Assembly (NCBI GenBank): GCA_018402095.1
Contig: JAGYJO010000009.1
Coordinates: 1 to 17,738 of the forward strand
Length of the DNA stretch: 17,738 nt
Source of the DNA: a bacterium
GTDB taxonomy: Bacteria; Margulisbacteria; Marinamargulisbacteria; SXXA01
Direction: 5' to 3'
The first letter of the stretch is position 1. Each line of letters opens with the position of its first letter. Position numbers and translations under genes: made by a program. The notes under the pieces were generated by a model, which saw only the letters and a program-made list of their open reading frames with translations, was not told where the DNA came from and ran no database searches. Of this stretch, positions 5,926 to 13,311 are shown one piece after another.

Positions 5926-8554
5926 TTTGAGATTTGACTTACAGTCCCAGCGGTTTGTGCTGTGGGAGCAATTGGCGGCGAGGGTCTTAGCGGATCCCTT
6001 TGATTCGGGGGCCTGTCGTCCTATCCTGGATGCCTTGGTGTTGGTCGATGCGTATTGGGCGTATCCTGGGAAGGCGGTTCTGGCGCAGTTGCAGATGTAT
6101 TTGGACACAGGGGCGATGGGGCTGTTCGCTCAATTGGTGACGAATCTCAGTGTTTCTCTGCGGGCGGGTGACTATCGTTGGCGTCGATTTATGCCGTTTG
6201 TGACGACTCTGAGTGTTTTGGATAAGCCCATTTTGAACGAATCAAAACAGTTGCCCAATCCCTGGGTCCACGTGCACAAAAAACCGTATTTTGAAGTTTT
6301 GGTGGTACATCCGTCGATGGCGTATGAGTCTGTTTATCGGCAAGCACTTGTGGATTGTACGACAGACATGGACGAGTTTTTCTATGACATCGTTTTCGTC
6401 AATACGGCGGAGGCGGCTATTGCGGCTATTTTAGCCAATCCGAGTATTCAGGCGTGTGTGCTGGTCTGGGGTTTTGAGGGATGTCGTGCAGATAATCCTG
6501 CCGTGGTAACGGATTACCTTCGGTTTCTGGGAGATCCTGAGGCAGCTACCCATTTGGCGAATAATCCGCTATTGGCTTTGAATTATTACATTAGAAAAAT
6601 GCGTCCTGAGATGGAGCAAGTGTTTATTTCTGAGTTGCCACTTTATGATTTGGATGTGGCTTTTCGGGAGTCTTTTCATAGGGTTTTGTTTCATATTAAT
6701 CCTTTTCCTGATTTGCATTACCATCTTTTGAATGGCATTCGAGATCGGTTTTCGACGCCTTTTTTTCATGCGCTGCAAGCCTATAGTCACAAGCCCAAAG
6801 GCGTTTTTCATGCACTGCCGTTGTCTCAGGGTGGCTCCGTTCATAACTCTCCTTGGATTCGGGATATGTTGGATTTTTATGGTCCGAATATCTTTTTTGC
6901 AGAGACATCGTCGACACAGGGGGGCTTGGATTCGTTGTTAGACCCCAAGGGGGCTATCAAGCAAAGTCACGACAAAGCTGCGAAAGCATTTGGTGCGGAC
7001 AAAACATTTTTCGTCACCAATGGCACGTCGACGGCCAATAAGATCGTGATGCAAGCGACCCTTGTTCCGGGTGATATTGTGTTGGTGTCGTCGGATTGTC
7101 ATAAATCTATTCCCTATGCATTGATGTTGGCGGGTGCTTTTCCTGTTTTTTTGGAAACCTACGCCCTCAATGGCTACGATCTCTATGGTGCCGTGTGGCT
7201 GGATCGTATCAAAGAGGTTCTCTATGATCTCAAAGCCAAAGGTCATTTGCATCGGGTCAAGCAAATTACGCTGACCAATTCTACCTTTGATGGTCTGCTC
7301 TATAATGTTGAACGCTTTATGTCCGAAATCCTTGCTATCAAACCCGATATTATTTTTCACTGGGATGAAGCTTGGTTTGCCTTTGGTCATTTCAATCCGT
7401 TGTATCACGGGCGTACAGCCATGACGGCGTTGCGAAATCTCAAAGAAAAATACAGCAACACTCCCGAAATCAAACTACGTGTCTATGTGACACAGTCGAC
7501 GCATAAAAGTTTAACGTCGTTTCGCCAAGGGTCTATGATCCACATTTCAGATGTGTTGTTTGACGAGGACTTGTTCCTGGAAGCCTATCGTATGCACACG
7601 TCGACTTCGCCGAACTATCAACTGTTGGCGTCCTTGGACATTGCGCGTCGCCAGGTGTCTCTGGAAGGCTTTGCGTTGACCAAAGCCACGATTCACCTGG
7701 CGATAAACTTACGCAATAGCATTCGCCATTCAGACTTGCTTTCTCCCTATTTTAAAGTCCTAGAAACCGAAGACTTGGTACCGCAGGCGCAGGGTTCTGA
7801 GGCTGCGGTACCCGCTGAATGGGCGAAAGGTGTGTCGCTCCTACAAAAGTCTCAGGCGCAGGATTCCAAAGGACTCTGTCCTTTGGAATCTATACCCATT
7901 CTTGGCGAAGCCGAGAATGGGTACGCCAAGCACTACGCGGGGTGGGGTATTTCCGAGTTCGTCGTAGACCCCACCCGTATCACCTTGGATATTCGCCAAA
8001 CGGGGATGTCTGGGAGTAATTTTCGTGAGCTTCTCATCAATCGGTACAATATTCAGGTGAACAAGATTTCCCAACATACGGTTTTGTTTATCATCAATAT
8101 TGGTGCTACCTCGGATACAACGGCGTATTTGTTGCAGGTGTTGGGGGAAATAGCCGCCCGTTTGGAGTTGGAAAAGAAGAGTGGGTTGATCAAACCTGCG
8201 CCTAGGGTAACGGTGTTGCCACAACGGCGTCAGTTTCATCCGTTGTTTCGTCCTGTGGAATCGGATGTTTGTGAGCTGGTGGATTTACGTCGGGCGTATT
8301 TTCTGGCCTATGATCACAAAGCGGTGCGTTACGTTCCGCTCTCTCATGCACTGTTGGATGAGGTGGCTGCCGGTCGGGAGTTGGTGTCTGCGTCCTTTGT
8401 GACGCCTTATCCGCCGGGATTTCCGATGGTGGTTCCTGGGCAGGTGATCACCTATGATATTTTGAGATACCTGCAGCATCTGACGACCAAGGAAATTCAT
8501 GGGTATTACCCGTATAAAGGGTTGAAGATTTTTGATATGGATTATTTGTGTTGA
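5909..8554 (+). CDS. PLP-dependent Orn/Lys/Arg decarboxylase, long form
   Basis: This 881-aa protein belongs to the fold-type I (aspartate aminotransferase fold) Orn/Lys/Arg decarboxylases, which remove CO2 from a basic amino acid to give putrescine, cadaverine or agmatine. Residues about 100-290 form the N-terminal wing-like region (HPSMAYESVYRQALVD, then VLVWGFE). The PLP domain begins near 300 (PLSQGGSVHNSPW), with TFFVTNGTS and SSDCHKS. HWDEAWF precedes the PLP-binding lysine K533 in TQSTHKSLTSFRQGS. FVVDPTRITLDI and the NKISQHTVLFIINIG stretch begin the C-terminal part. Residues about 623-672 are encoded by three strong hairpins (7777-7923) and look like an in-frame insertion in a surface loop. 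The start overlaps the TPR gene and has no clear Shine-Dalgarno. Which basic amino acid is used cannot be read from the sequence. Confidence 0.93.
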   Translation: MRQSANLRFDLQSQRFVLWEQLAARVLADPFDSGACRPILDALVLVDAYWAYPGKAVLAQLQMYLDTGAMGLFAQLVTNLSVSLRAGDYRWRRFMPFVTTLSVLDKPILNESKQLPNPWVHVHKKPYFEVLVVHPSMAYESVYRQALVDCTTDMDEFFYDIVFVNTAEAAIAAILANPSIQACVLVWGFEGCRADNPAVVTDYLRFLGDPEAATHLANNPLLALNYYIRKMRPEMEQVFISELPLYDLDVAFRESFHRVLFHINPFPDLHYHLLNGIRDRFSTPFFHALQAYSHKPKGVFHALPLSQGGSVHNSPWIRDMLDFYGPNIFFAETSSTQGGLDSLLDPKGAIKQSHDKAAKAFGADKTFFVTNGTSTANKIVMQATLVPGDIVLVSSDCHKSIPYALMLAGAFPVFLETYALNGYDLYGAVWLDRIKEVLYDLKAKGHLHRVKQITLTNSTFDGLLYNVERFMSEILAIKPDIIFHWDEAWFAFGHFNPLYHGRTAMTALRNLKEKYSNTPEIKLRVYVTQSTHKSLTSFRQGSMIHISDVLFDEDLFLEAYRMHTSTSPNYQLLASLDIARRQVSLEGFALTKATIHLAINLRNSIRHSDLLSPYFKVLETEDLVPQAQGSEAAVPAEWAKGVSLLQKSQAQDSKGLCPLESIPILGEAENGYAKHYAGWGISEFVVDPTRITLDIRQTGMSGSNFRELLINRYNIQVNKISQHTVLFIINIGATSDTTAYLLQVLGEIAARLELEKKSGLIKPAPRVTVLPQRRQFHPLFRPVESDVCELVDLRRAYFLAYDHKAVRYVPLSHALLDEVAAGRELVSASFVTPYPPGFPMVVPGQVITYDILRYLQHLTTKEIHGYYPYKGLKIFDMDYLC
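7777..7923 (+). repeat. triple-hairpin palindromic element inside the decarboxylase gene
   Basis: Three inverted repeats lie in a 147-bp stretch. 7777-7786 pairs with 7803-7812 (GGTACCGCAG/CTGCGGTACC, 10 bp perfect, loop of 16). 7862-7874 pairs with 7878-7890 (GATTCCAAAGGAC/GTCCTTTGGAATC, 13 bp perfect, loop TCT). 7893-7906 pairs with 7910-7923 (TACCCATTCTTGGC/GCCGAGAATGGGTA, 14 bp with one T-G pair, loop GAA). A direct repeat CAGGCGCAGG occurs at 7784-7793 and 7853-7862. The stretch is exactly in frame, contains no stop codon, and encodes a Gln/Ala/Ser/Gly-rich segment between conserved decarboxylase motifs. The insertion reading is inference from structure and family layout. Confidence 0.85.
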
Positions 8555-8585
8555 GGTCTGCGCACCTACGGGGCTTGCCCTCAAA

Positions 8586-8617
8586 CTCCCAGAAAAATAA
8601 AAGGACCCTCCTGGGAG
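8586..8617. repeat. inverted repeat between decarboxylase and ATP-grasp genes
   Basis: CTCCCAG (8586-8592) pairs with CTGGGAG (8611-8617) across an A-rich 18-base loop. The right arm sits in CCCTCCTGGGAGGG followed by GGTGGGCG, which matches (inverted) the sequence at the end of the NadD-like gene near 13275-13303. There is no T-run, so termination is doubtful and read-through into 8646 is likely. Confidence 0.55.
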
Positions 8618-8645
8618 GGGGTGGGCGTATATTTAGGAGAGTATT

Positions 8646-8912
8646 ATGAATAAACCATTAACATCGCTAGAAGAAATCAAAGCTTATTGGGCGAACAATA
8701 CCGAGCCTATTTACTTCGTGAGTCCGACGACATTTAATCTCATGGATTTGGACCGTTGGGTGAACAATCTGACCTACATTGCCTATATCGATACCTTCGA
8801 CGGCAAACATCCGAATGTTTTTGTTCCCAGTCGATCCGTGACGCCGACTTTTGAACATTTGGAGGAAATCAATCTCTACTTGCTAGGCCACAAAGAAGTC
8901 TACGAAAAATAA
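8646..8912 (+). CDS. N-terminal fragment of a split ATP-grasp (biotin carboxylase-like) ligase
   Basis: This 88-aa frame has a good ribosome site (AGGAGAGTATT before the ATG). Its sequence (EPIYFVSPTTFNLMDLDRW, YIDTFDGKHPNVFVPS, YLLGHKEVYEK) looks like the N-terminal pre-ATP-grasp region of the protein continued at 8971-10164. To my knowledge, related enzymes carry both parts in one chain of roughly 480-500 aa. Here the frame meets TAA right after an A-run at 8905-8909. Reading one base back, the sequence goes on for about 14 codons (KIKENIPVFEVLLP) and then stops at 8948 beside a hairpin. So this is either a broken gene or a two-chain version. The fragment alone has no catalytic motif. Confidence 0.7.
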   Translation: MNKPLTSLEEIKAYWANNTEPIYFVSPTTFNLMDLDRWVNNLTYIAYIDTFDGKHPNVFVPSRSVTPTFEHLEEINLYLLGHKEVYEK

Positions 8913-8944
8913 AAGAAAACATCCCGGTGTTCGAAGTTCTGCTT

Positions 8945-8987
8945 CCTTAAAAAAGGGGGGCTGAGGGGATTTGCCCTTAGAGGGCAA
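8945..8987. repeat. small palindromes at the break in the ATP-grasp gene
   Basis: CCTT (8945-8948) faces AAGG across AAAA, followed by a G-run, GCTGAGGGGA, and then a perfect hairpin TTGCCCT (8971-8977) / AGGGCAA (8981-8987) with loop TAG. All three forward frames change over or stop here: TAA at 8910 in the first frame, TAA at 8948 in the second, and TGA at 8962 in the frame that continues downstream. The run AAAAAAGGGGGGCTGAGGGG also gives a purine-rich, Shine-Dalgarno-like stretch just before the TTG at 8971. Confidence 0.6.
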
Positions 8988-10164
8988 CCTCATTTTCTTG
9001 TTTTTTAATAAAAAACTAGAAGCGTTCTGCGCTAGTGTTGGGCTCGATATCTGGCTGCCTTCCTATGATATGGTCAATACTGTTGATAGCAAAATAGTCA
9101 CGACCCAATTGGGTAACGAGGCGGGTGTTGCCAGTGTGCCCAACGTCATGGCCAAGGTGAATAGCTATGCGACTCTACAAGACTTGGCGAAAAAACATAA
9201 TTTAGGAACGTCTTGGGTCATCCAAACCGCTTATGGGGATTCAGGGAAAACCACATTTTTTATTGCCAACGAAGCGGATTATGATACTTACTCAGGCGAG
9301 ATCGAAGCCGAAGATCAGGTCAAAGTCATGCGTCGTATTCGCTGTGCGAGTGCTGCGATAGAGGGCTGTGCCACGCGATGTGGGACCTTTGTCGGTCCCT
9401 TGATGTCTGAATTGATAGGTGTGCCGTCTTTGACCCCCTATCAGGGTGGCTGGTGCGGCAATGATTTGCACGCTGCGGGTTTTTCAGCGGATATTCGTCG
9501 TCAGGCACAAGAGATGACTGTGTCTCTGGGTAACGCGCTCTATCAACGTGGTTACAAAGGTGCTTTTGAAATTGATTATTTAATTGATCTTGATACAGAT
9601 ACGGTTTATTTGGGTGAGCTTAATCCTCGGATTACAGGGATTACCGCGATGACAAATACATCACCATTTTGCCAAGCCCAGTTGCCTTTGTTTTTGTTTC
9701 ACTTATTGGAGTTTTCTGGGGTTTCTTTTGAGCTGAGCCCAGAGTCGTATAATCAGCAGTCACTGCGTCATGGCGCTGATGGGGAAACGGGGCAATTGAT
9801 ACTCAAATATACAGATAAGCCCTTACGTATCATTGAAAAAGCGCCTGTTTCGGGTGTGTATACTGTGGCTGAAAATGGTCAGTTGGTTCTCAAAAAAGAA
9901 TCGTTGTACCGATGTGAGGCTTTGGGTCCCCAAGAGGTCTTTTTGCTGCAGATTATGAAAGAAAAAGACTATGCGTATTATGGCGGGGACATGGCGATTC
10001 TCTTTGTGAATACAGCGTTGATGACGGCTGACTACACATTGGCGGGTGATGCATCGTCTATTATTGCTGCTTTTCGCGCCCTGTATACGTGTCGAGATCT
10101 GACATCGGAAGAAAAATCTTTGGTGGCGAGGTATCAGAATCCTGGCGTGAGGTATAAAGCCTAA
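8971..10164 (+). CDS. ATP-grasp ligase (biotin carboxylase-like), catalytic part
   Basis: This 397-aa frame carries the ATP-grasp core, which activates a carboxylate as acyl-phosphate with ATP and joins it to an amine or similar nucleophile. Visible motifs, counted from the TTG, are DSKIVTTQLGNEAGV (Lys41, ATP contact), the small-residue loop GDSGKTTFF (89-97), KVMRRIRC (118-125), FEIDYLIDLD (199-208) and the Mg-binding GELNPRITG with E216, N218 and R220. All key residues are kept, so the catalytic part is not decaying. TTG at 8971 is the first usable start after the TGA at 8962; the next ATG (9070, inside the domain) would remove conserved sequence. The missing N-terminal region lies in another frame at 8646-8912. 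The stop TAA directly abuts the ATG of the C45 gene, so translation is probably coupled. Automatic labels such as biotin carboxylase are fold-based; no biotin is implied. Confidence 0.85.
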   Translation: MPLEGNLIFLFFNKKLEAFCASVGLDIWLPSYDMVNTVDSKIVTTQLGNEAGVASVPNVMAKVNSYATLQDLAKKHNLGTSWVIQTAYGDSGKTTFFIANEADYDTYSGEIEAEDQVKVMRRIRCASAAIEGCATRCGTFVGPLMSELIGVPSLTPYQGGWCGNDLHAAGFSADIRRQAQEMTVSLGNALYQRGYKGAFEIDYLIDLDTDTVYLGELNPRITGITAMTNTSPFCQAQLPLFLFHLLEFSGVSFELSPESYNQQSLRHGADGETGQLILKYTDKPLRIIEKAPVSGVYTVAENGQLVLKKESLYRCEALGPQEVFLLQIMKEKDYAYYGGDMAILFVNTALMTADYTLAGDASSIIAAFRALYTCRDLTSEEKSLVARYQNPGVRYKA

Positions 10165-11142
10165 ATGAAAAGCTATCAAAAACGATTTCGTGCAGTTTCT
10201 GAAGATTACCCTGGTGAAAAATGGCAATCCTTTTTTCAGGAAACCCAATACAGCTATCAGCATTGGTTTCTGAAGCAAGGGGAAATGAACCGTCCCAGCT
10301 ATGTACAGTGTAAGCAGGCATTGGAAATACATATGCCAGAGTTGTTGCCGATGTGGGAGCACTTGGTGGATTTGGCGGGTGGGGGTGATTTGGAAGCGCG
10401 ACTCCTGAGCCTCTATTGTCCGACGCCTTATTTGTCGGGATGTTCGCAGGCTGTGTGGACACGCTATAACCCTATTTTGGTGCGTAATTATGATTATGAC
10501 ACGAACTTGTCTGAAGGCATGATTCTCAAGAGTAATTGGCATGGCACACAGGTCATTGCCTCAACAGATTGTCTCTGGGGGGTCTTGGATGGCATGAATG
10601 AGCATGGCTTGATCGTGTCTTTGTCCTTTGGTGGTAGAGAAGAGATTGGTGAAGGCTTTGGGATTCCCTTGATCTTGCGTTACATTCTTGAGTTTTGCAA
10701 AACCACGGAAGAGGCGGTTGCGGTGTTGTCTCGTATCCCGACCCATATGTCTTACAACGTGACCCTATTGGACGCTCAGTATCATGTCACGACTGTTGAA
10801 ATATCCCCTGGGGGATTGCCTGTGGTGAGTCATAAGCCGATGGCGGTGAACCATCAAGGGGTCTTTGAACTGACCAATTATGCGATGTTTTCTAAATCTT
10901 ATGAGAGAAACCAAGCCTTGATCGAAGCGTTGCACGATCCCCATATGTCGATAGAATCGTTCATTCATGCCTTTGAATATGCACCGTTGTGGGCGTCGAA
11001 TTATGGTGAAGGGTTCGGCACGTTGTATACCGCAGTCTACAACCCGACACTCAGGGCGATGGAGTATCGTTGGCCGTATTCTCTACGAATGTATCAGTCC
11101 TTTGCGTATTTTGAAGAACGGGATTTTTGGGTGGTGTATTAG
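10165..11142 (+). CDS. C45-type Ntn hydrolase / acyltransferase (AAT-like)
   Basis: The 325-aa product resembles the acyl-CoA:6-aminopenicillanate acyltransferase (peptidase C45) group, whose members self-cleave to expose an N-terminal Cys that hydrolyses or transfers acyl groups on amide bonds. The likely nucleophile is Cys93 in LSGCSQAVW, followed by ILVRNYDYD (105-112), the ASTDCLWGVLDGMNEHGL segment and SLSFGGR, then MSYNVTLLDA and ELTNYAMF, all in the family order. There is no signal peptide, so it is cytosolic. It starts on the base after the ATP-grasp stop codon. An N-terminal region of about 92 residues would be the propeptide if self-processing occurs. The substrate is unknown; its place behind a decarboxylase and an amide-forming ligase suggests it acts on an acylated polyamine. 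Confidence 0.85.
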   Translation: MKSYQKRFRAVSEDYPGEKWQSFFQETQYSYQHWFLKQGEMNRPSYVQCKQALEIHMPELLPMWEHLVDLAGGGDLEARLLSLYCPTPYLSGCSQAVWTRYNPILVRNYDYDTNLSEGMILKSNWHGTQVIASTDCLWGVLDGMNEHGLIVSLSFGGREEIGEGFGIPLILRYILEFCKTTEEAVAVLSRIPTHMSYNVTLLDAQYHVTTVEISPGGLPVVSHKPMAVNHQGVFELTNYAMFSKSYERNQALIEALHDPHMSIESFIHAFEYAPLWASNYGEGFGTLYTAVYNPTLRAMEYRWPYSLRMYQSFAYFEERDFWVVY

Positions 11143-11170
11143 ACTTTTTTTGTGGAGCCGAAAAAAGTCT
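11141..11170. terminator. bidirectional terminator-like hairpin
   Basis: AGACTTTTTT (11141-11150) is a perfect inverted repeat of AAAAAAGTCT (11161-11170), with a 10-base loop. It lies between the convergent C45 and Fic genes and gives a U-run on either strand. It includes the last two bases of the C45 stop codon and ends 12 bases from the Fic stop. The stem is mostly A:T, so its strength is uncertain. Confidence 0.55.
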
Positions 11171-11182
11171 AAGCTTTGGATA

Positions 11183-12322
11183 TTAAGCAAAAATCCGCAA
11201 ATAGGGTTCAAATGCAAATAGTCTGTTTCGCTTAAATCCCGTGACTTCTTTGAGAAGCTCGGATTTTTGGAGATCTTTGATGAGGGCGTTGGCTGTGGGA
11301 GATGTGACCGATAGCCATACTTCCACCTGTTGACTGTGAAATATGGGCGTTTTGTAGAGGTGCTTGATGAGTGTTTTGGCCAAGGGGGCTCTTCTGCCAA
11401 AGGTGAGTAGCTTGCTGTCTATCGCTTCTTTGAGGCGGAGAATTTTTTTGAAGGTCTGAACAGAGTTTTGAGAGGATTCCATAATCCCGACCATAAAAAA
11501 TTTGAGCCATTGATTGAGATCGTTGTGGGTTCGGACGCGTGTGAGGTTGTCGTAGTAATGGGATTTGTTTTTTTCAAAATAATCTGAAAGGTACAGGGTT
11601 GGTTTGGTCAGTAGGCCTTTGCTGACGAGATCGAGGCAGATGAGCAAACGTCCAATTCTGCCATTGCCATCCAGAAAGGGGTGAATGGTTTCGAACTGGT
11701 AATGTGCGATGCCGATTCGGACTAATGCGGACAAATGGATTTGGTCATTGTGCAAAAATTTTTCCAAATCGCTCATTAGCTCAGGTAGTTCCTCATGGTG
11801 TGGTGGGATGAAGCTGGCGTCTTTTAAGGACGCGCCACCAATCCAGTTTTGGCTGCGCCTGAATTCACCGGGTTGTTTGTAGGCTCCCCGGACCCCTTGT
11901 AATAGGGTGTGGTGTGCGTTGCAGAGTAGTCTGTTGGACAGTGGCAATGTCTCCATCGTCTCTATGGCGATGTTCATGGCTTGGATGTAGTTTTGTACCT
12001 CATGCCAATCGTCTCTTTTTTCGGGAAAAATGTCTTCTTCGGGTAGAAAGGCCTCTTCCACATTGGTCTGTGTACCTTCAATTCGGCTAGAGGAAGTCGC
12101 TTCTTTTCCAACATGCATGGCGATGAAAAAATCAACATCGGGAATAAGCTGCGCATAAGCATTGAGCTCTCCTAAACAGCGACTGGCCTCTCCAATCAGT
12201 TCTTGGAGTACAGGATCATCGGTTACCCACTGCAAATTGATGGGGTTGGGCGAGAAGCTTTTGTATTCATATTGCTGTCTCCACTGGCCGGCATGAAATT
12301 CGGATATATTTAATCGCTTCAT
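11183..12322 (-). CDS. Fic family protein AMP-transferase with C-terminal winged helix
   Basis: The 379-aa product has the multi-domain Fic layout: an N-terminal Fic_N-like region, the Fic core and a C-terminal helix-turn-helix-like part. The catalytic motif is complete, HPFLDGNGRIGR at 214-225. The inhibitory helix motif S-x-x-x-E-G is at 78-83 (SSRIEG), so this is a class II Fic whose activity is restrained by its own Glu82. Such enzymes transfer AMP from ATP onto target hydroxyls, and some also remove it. The C-terminal 100 residues (FHSQQVEVWLSVTSPTANALIKDLQKSELL) resemble a winged helix that could bind DNA. No Shine-Dalgarno is visible before the ATG, and a TATAAA lies about 20 bases upstream, so the leader may be very short. 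No antitoxin-like partner gene is adjacent. Confidence 0.93.
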   Translation of the reverse strand: MKRLNISEFHAGQWRQQYEYKSFSPNPINLQWVTDDPVLQELIGEASRCLGELNAYAQLIPDVDFFIAMHVGKEATSSSRIEGTQTNVEEAFLPEEDIFPEKRDDWHEVQNYIQAMNIAIETMETLPLSNRLLCNAHHTLLQGVRGAYKQPGEFRRSQNWIGGASLKDASFIPPHHEELPELMSDLEKFLHNDQIHLSALVRIGIAHYQFETIHPFLDGNGRIGRLLICLDLVSKGLLTKPTLYLSDYFEKNKSHYYDNLTRVRTHNDLNQWLKFFMVGIMESSQNSVQTFKKILRLKEAIDSKLLTFGRRAPLAKTLIKHLYKTPIFHSQQVEVWLSVTSPTANALIKDLQKSELLKEVTGFKRNRLFAFEPYLRIFA

Positions 12323-12340
12323 GCTGTGTAGTGTATCATT

Positions 12341-12435
12341 TTATAATTAAAGTTACGGCCTAAACTTTTAATATGGTTTTTTATAATTAAAGTTACGACC
12401 TAAACTTTTAATATGGTTTTTTATAATTAAAGTTT
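12341..12435. promoter_or_regulatory. 40-bp direct repeats with dyad operator upstream of fic
   Basis: Two 40-bp direct repeats (12341-12380 and 12381-12420) differ at one base, and the first 15 bases of a third copy (12421-12435) follow. Each full copy contains the perfect dyad AAAGTT-N8-AACTTT (12349-12368 and 12389-12408); the partial copy keeps only the AAAGTT half. The sites are spaced 40 bp apart, about four helical turns, so bound proteins would lie on nearly the same face. The first overlaps the likely -10 region of the Fic gene (TATAAA on the - strand). Control by the Fic protein's own winged helix is inference. Confidence 0.6.
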
Positions 12436-12539
12436 GGTTCATAATTTTATGGTCGGTTGGCGGGGCCTCGTCAATTTTCACCCGGCCCCTTACAATGACC
12501 GGTTATACTGTGTTGTCACATCGCCCAATGAGAGATCCC

Positions 12540-13307
12540 ATGTCTGCAACGATCATCACTTCTGATAATAGACCTAGTATGCAACTCCAATTGTCGAGCA
12601 AAAAAATCGCTATTTTTGCAGCGACCATGAACCCGCCGACGATTGCCCATGCCAGTATGATTGATCAGCTCTTGGCCCAGAAGATGTCGGAGGGGCGTCC
12701 GACCTATGACTTTGTTTATATCCATACGACAGAGAACTCCCCAACCGGGCACTACAAGGCAGATACCGCGTCGTATGCCGACAGACATGCGATGACGAAG
12801 GCTGCATTTGGTAGTAAAGACCGTGTTCTCTTGTCACAGATTGATCCGTTACAAACGGTAACCCTGCTGATGCAAATTCCTGATTTGATGGTAACTCACG
12901 TCATTGGTACGGATAGCTTGGGGTGGCTGAAAGCGGTGAGTGACGCTGGTGAGGCTGTTTTTTTTCAGGGATCTGCCGGTGTGTCGCAATCGCACGTTAT
13001 ACATCCAGAAACCGGTGTGGCGCATGCTTTCTCCGGGCGTGCTATTTACGAGTTGCGAACATCACGGATTGTTGTGATTCCACGAGGTGACATGGCGATT
13101 CCGATTCTGTTTCTGGGTGTGCCAACCGAAAGTTTTGAATGGCCGGTGAATTCGCCAGATATGACGGGGGTATCTTCGACCGAGATTCGGCGGTTGGTCA
13201 ACGAGGGGGCGTTGGACGCCGCAAAAGCGTTGGTGGCCCCGGGGCTACGGAATCTGTTCTCGCGGTTGTATAGTCCCACCCCCAACCCCTCCCAGGAGGG
13301 GCGATGA
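12540..13307 (+). CDS. NadD-like nicotinate/nicotinamide nucleotide adenylyltransferase family protein
   Basis: The 255-aa product has the HIGH-type nucleotidylyltransferase fold. Near the start it shows IAIFAATMNPPTIAH (residues 23-37), equivalent to the GxFxPxHxGH loop that binds ATP. In the C-terminal part it has VSSTEIRRLV (211-220), the ISSTxIR motif of NMN/NaMN adenylyltransferases, and between them HVIGTDSLGWL. The likely reaction joins NaMN or NMN with ATP to give the dinucleotide for NAD synthesis. At 255 aa it is longer than usual NadD and diverged, so the acceptor is uncertain. The ATG at 12540 has a modest GAGAG upstream; an in-frame ATG at 12495 is possible but has none. The last ten residues (PTPNPSQEGR) and the stop are encoded by a palindromic repeat that also reaches uvrA. 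Confidence 0.8.
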   Translation: MSATIITSDNRPSMQLQLSSKKIAIFAATMNPPTIAHASMIDQLLAQKMSEGRPTYDFVYIHTTENSPTGHYKADTASYADRHAMTKAAFGSKDRVLLSQIDPLQTVTLLMQIPDLMVTHVIGTDSLGWLKAVSDAGEAVFFQGSAGVSQSHVIHPETGVAHAFSGRAIYELRTSRIVVIPRGDMAIPILFLGVPTESFEWPVNSPDMTGVSSTEIRRLVNEGALDAAKALVAPGLRNLFSRLYSPTPNPSQEGR

Positions 13308-13311
13308 ACGT

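Noticed and set aside
7777..7923. Integron attC site, retron or a structured regulatory RNA within the decarboxylase
   Set aside because: No attC core sites, reverse transcriptase or integrase is present, and the hairpins lie inside a conserved enzyme frame; an in-frame palindromic insertion explains them more simply.
8905..8964. A simple programmed -1 frameshift joining both ATP-grasp parts
   Set aside because: Slipping back one base on the A-run gives only about 14 more codons before a TAA at 8948, and that frame does not meet the downstream frame, which has a TGA at 8962. A second event would be needed, so a single recoding site cannot join them.
12341..12435. Replication-origin iterons or a CRISPR array
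   Set aside because: Only two and a half copies, contiguous without spacers, with no DnaA boxes or rep gene nearby; position over the fic promoter fits an operator better.
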